From the NCBI GenBank assembly GCA_963580455.1, contig OY756969.1, positions 21,734,760-21,798,759 of the forward strand: a DNA stretch of 64,000 nucleotides. The letters are read 5' to 3'. This DNA comes from Euonymus europaeus. Lineage: Eukaryota > Streptophyta > Magnoliopsida > Celastrales > Celastraceae. This document shows positions 61,593 through 64,000 of this stretch, one piece after another (within the stretch, counting starts at the first letter, position 1; the number at the start of each line of letters is the position of its first letter). The notes beneath the pieces were generated by a model, which searched no databases, had not been told where the DNA came from, and saw nothing but the letters and a program-made list of their open reading frames with translations. The position numbers were made by a program, and so were the translations under genes.

Positions 61593-61643
61593 CACAAGTG
61601 TACCCTCCAATCATCACAAGATGATCATCAACAACTAGCAATC

Positions 61644-62945
61644 ATGAGTACTTCCAACAATCATCAAAGCCACACATCTACAGGCCGTTCATCGGACTCC
61701 GGTGAGCCACTATATGCTGCTTCAGCGGCCGCCGTCCCGGCAGATAACAAATGGGCTTCAAGGCTTCTTAATGAGTGTGCAATAGCCATCTCAGATAAGG
61801 ACTCCACCAAAATCCATCAACTTCTATGGATGTTGAATGAGTTAGCATCTCCTTATGGAGATTGTGAACAGAAATTGGCTTCTTATTTCTTACAATCCTT
61901 GTTTTGCAAGGCGACCGGCTCCGGCTGGAGATGCTACAAAACCCTAACTTGTGTAGCTGAGAAGAGCCACTCCTTTGATTCAACAAGGAAGCTAATACTC
62001 AAGTTCCAAGAGGTGAGTCCATGGACAACTTTTGGTCATGTAGCTTCAAATGGTGCAATCTTGGATGCCTTAAATGGTGAAACCAAGCTTCACATAATTG
62101 ATATAAGCAACACCTTCTGCACTCAATGGCCTACCCTATTGGAATCTTTAGCCACAAGAAACGACGAGACGCCTCGATTGAAGCTCACAGTTGTTGTAAC
62201 TGCATCCATGGTAAGATCAGTCATGAAGGAGATAGGACAAAGGATGGAGAAATTTGCAAGGTTGATGGGAGTTCCGTTTGAATTCAGTGTCGTAAGTGGT
62301 CTAAACCACTTCACAAAGGAAGGACTAGGAGTACAAGATGATGAAGCTATAGCTGTGAATTGTATTGGAACCTTAAGAAGAGCTGAAGTTGAAGAAAGAG
62401 TTGCTTTAATCCAATTCTTCCAATCACTCAAGCCTAAAGTTGTGACAATTGTTGAAGAAGAAGCTGATTTCACAAGCGCAAGAAATGACTTTGTCAAGTG
62501 CTTTGAAGAGTGCCTTAGATTCTACACATTATACTTTGAGATGCTAGAGGAGAGCTTTGCCCCAACAAGCAATGAAAGGTTGATGTTGGAGAGGGAGTGT
62601 TCAAGGAGCATAGTTAAGGTTTTGGCTTGTGATGATGATGAAGATGAGAATGAGAATAATATTAGTCATGGAGAAGAAGGGTGTGAGAGGAGAGAGAGAG
62701 GAAGCCAATGGTGTGAGAGAATGAAAGATTCTTCATTTTCAGAAGTTGGGTTTAGTGATGATGTTGTTGATGATGTCAAGGCATTGCTGAAGAGATACAA
62801 AGCTGGATGGTCACTTATGGTAGAAAAACCAGGGGAAGGAGATTATGATGGTAATAATAATAATAATCAAACTCATCAATCATCAGGAGTTTACTTAACA
62901 TGGAAAGATGAGCCTGTTGTATGGGCTTCAGCATGGAAACCCTAG
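61644..62945 (+). CDS. SHR: SHORT-ROOT-subfamily GRAS transcription regulator
   Basis: A GRAS-domain nuclear regulator of the SHORT-ROOT branch. SHR proteins move between cells, bind SCARECROW-type partners and control asymmetric divisions and radial patterning. Intronless, 433 aa. The GRAS domain begins almost at once: leucine-rich region I ([10 protein letters not shown], then [16 protein letters not shown]), [18 protein letters not shown] motif as L-H-I-I-D-I-S-N-T (about 153), [49 protein letters not shown], and the SAW end V-V-W-A-S-A-W-K-P. The N-terminal low-complexity region of Arabidopsis SHR (about 531 aa) is mostly absent, as in shorter SHR2-type paralogues. An acidic D/E/N insert (about 330-342) and a run of Asn near the C-terminus are local features. 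The symbol marks the subfamily; the exact paralogue is uncertain. Confidence 0.93.
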   Translation: MSTSNNHQSHTSTGRSSDSGEPLYAASAAAVPADNKWASRLLNECAIAISDKDSTKIHQLLWMLNELASPYGDCEQKLASYFLQSLFCKATGSGWRCYKTLTCVAEKSHSFDSTRKLILKFQEVSPWTTFGHVASNGAILDALNGETKLHIIDISNTFCTQWPTLLESLATRNDETPRLKLTVVVTASMVRSVMKEIGQRMEKFARLMGVPFEFSVVSGLNHFTKEGLGVQDDEAIAVNCIGTLRRAEVEERVALIQFFQSLKPKVVTIVEEEADFTSARNDFVKCFEECLRFYTLYFEMLEESFAPTSNERLMLERECSRSIVKVLACDDDEDENENNISHGEEGCERRERGSQWCERMKDSSFSEVGFSDDVVDDVKALLKRYKAGWSLMVEKPGEGDYDGNNNNNQTHQSSGVYLTWKDEPVVWASAWKP

Positions 62946-63006
62946 AAAGAATTTATGGCCAAAAACAATAATATGTTCTATATATCGAAGCTATAGCTAT
63001 TAAATA

Positions 63007-63009
<3 letters not shown>

Positions 63010-63062
<53 letters not shown>
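63010..63062. repeat. TA microsatellite
   Basis: About 26 uninterrupted AT dinucleotides in the 3' flank of the GRAS gene, likely hypervariable in length. Confidence 0.92.
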
Positions 63063-63064
<2 letters not shown>

Positions 63065-64000
63065 CCTAGCAAAACCCTTCATTGATTTCTTCTTATTTAT
63101 GTAACTTTATGTAGTAGATTATATGTTTGGGAGTTTGTGCTTAATTTGCTTTTCTTTCTGTTCTGTTTTTTAGATGTTCATGTTTGTACAAGTTTCCATT
63201 TGGATTTGTTGCTCGATATCCTTCTCCTCACCCCGCATTATATCTTTTTAGATTAGGGGTTTAAATCCCGACTCGATTTGTGTTAAGTTTATATTTTTGA
63301 TTTGGCTTTGTTCGATTTTGTATCAACCTTACTAACAGATTTGTTTTCTTAGCATTAGAATATATATATTATAATTGTGTACCGATGGTAACTGGTTTTG
63401 GTTAGAAACGATAGTACCAGTACTGGCACACTCAGTTTCCATTTCTAGTTTCAGCAGTCAAGAGTATAAATACTGTATATGGTTCTCTCTTTGTCTCCAA
63501 GTTTAGTTATATATATGCTTGGGAGTATGTGTTTGGTTTTCTTCTTTTTGACCTTTATTCTTTTACGTTTAGATCATTGTTCTTGTTTGAAGGTGTTTGA
63601 ACTATTTCTGTCCACTGTCAATTCCAATATCCCATTCCCCCATCAGCTTTAACATAGTAGGCGGCCTGCAATGGCATACATGTGGAATTGTATGGATGGA
63701 TTAATAATTAATTATGTAGTATTTTTTTATAGATAATTAATTAATTAATTAATTATGTACACTGAAAGCGAAGCAGAACAATGATTGAAGAATCCAACCC
63801 TTCATTAAAACATTGGTATTAGACAAGATAGCCGCTATTTACACACGAATTTAAACTCAGTCTACATGCATTTCTTTTTTTAAATATTCAAATTTATATA
63901 TAAAATTATCCTTATATAAAATTACTTTAAAATCTATTTACTATTTGCACCTATTATTTTAATTAAACGAAATTAAATTTTGTAACTCTAATAATTTCAA
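63063..64000. other. intergenic, no gene seen
   Basis: AT-rich flank without recognisable coding sequence, with a short TTAA-type tandem run near 63734-63753. Confidence 0.4.

Overview
The window is nuclear DNA from a dicotyledonous plant. The genes have short GT-AG introns in an AT-rich background, and the families are plant-specific: G-type lectin receptor kinase, class IV chitinases with a hevein domain, a GRAS regulator, and a PIP-type secreted peptide. Intergenic space is full of plant transposons. The SHORT-ROOT-like protein looks like those of woody rosids, but the sequence alone does not name the species.

Layout, left to right. 0-4.6 kb: a LINE fragment, a tandemly duplicated non-coding block and a frameshifted DUF1685 pseudogene. 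5.4-8.5 kb: an intact seven-exon S-domain receptor kinase (818 aa). 9.5-11.7 kb: a short tandem duplication, a CACTA mini-element with a 3-bp target duplication, weak exon-like fragments and a MITE. 11.8-16.8 kb: a complete 5.05-kb Ty3/gypsy chromovirus (220-bp LTRs, 5-bp target duplication, initiator-Met primer site) whose single reading frame carries four stops. 17.3-23.5 kb: intact ten-exon DPH2 (504 aa). 24.4-25.4 kb: intact class IV chitinase (270 aa). 25.9-26.9 kb: a Mutator-like element. 31.4-32.6 kb: a 5'-truncated LINE with a poly(A) tail. 33.2-35.1 kb: a second class IV chitinase broken by a 971-bp fold-back insertion. 36.1 kb: an initiator-tRNA-like relic. 38.5-38.7 kb: a small PIP-type peptide gene on the minus strand with a duplicated TATA segment. 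39.3-41.9 kb: a decayed Mutator transposase plus OTU protease gene with nested SINEs. 42.8-43.6 kb: a long-TIR element with a perfect 9-bp target duplication. 47.8-48.2 kb: a cinnamoyl-CoA-reductase-like remnant. 50.7-53.2 kb: intact RPB8 on the minus strand (146 aa). 54.8-60.9 kb: LINE, SINE and LTR debris and a diverged minisatellite. 61.6-62.9 kb: an intronless SHORT-ROOT-type GRAS gene.

For the three longest spliced genes and the first chitinase, the exon boundaries given here keep one open frame from start to stop. The genes do not form a pathway. The two chitinases are a same-strand paralogous pair about 8 kb apart. With the receptor kinase and the PIP peptide they give the window a defence flavour. 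DPH2 and RPB8 are housekeeping genes.

The most unusual object is the insertion at 33643-34613. It is a concatemer of four head-to-head inverted pairs plus one single copy of a tRNA-like (A-box/B-box) unit. It is bounded by TGTTGG...CCAACA and a 5-bp target duplication, and it sits in a chitinase exon just before the catalytic HETG motif. A second cluster of inverted tRNA-type SINE copies, of a different family, lies at 39985-40690.
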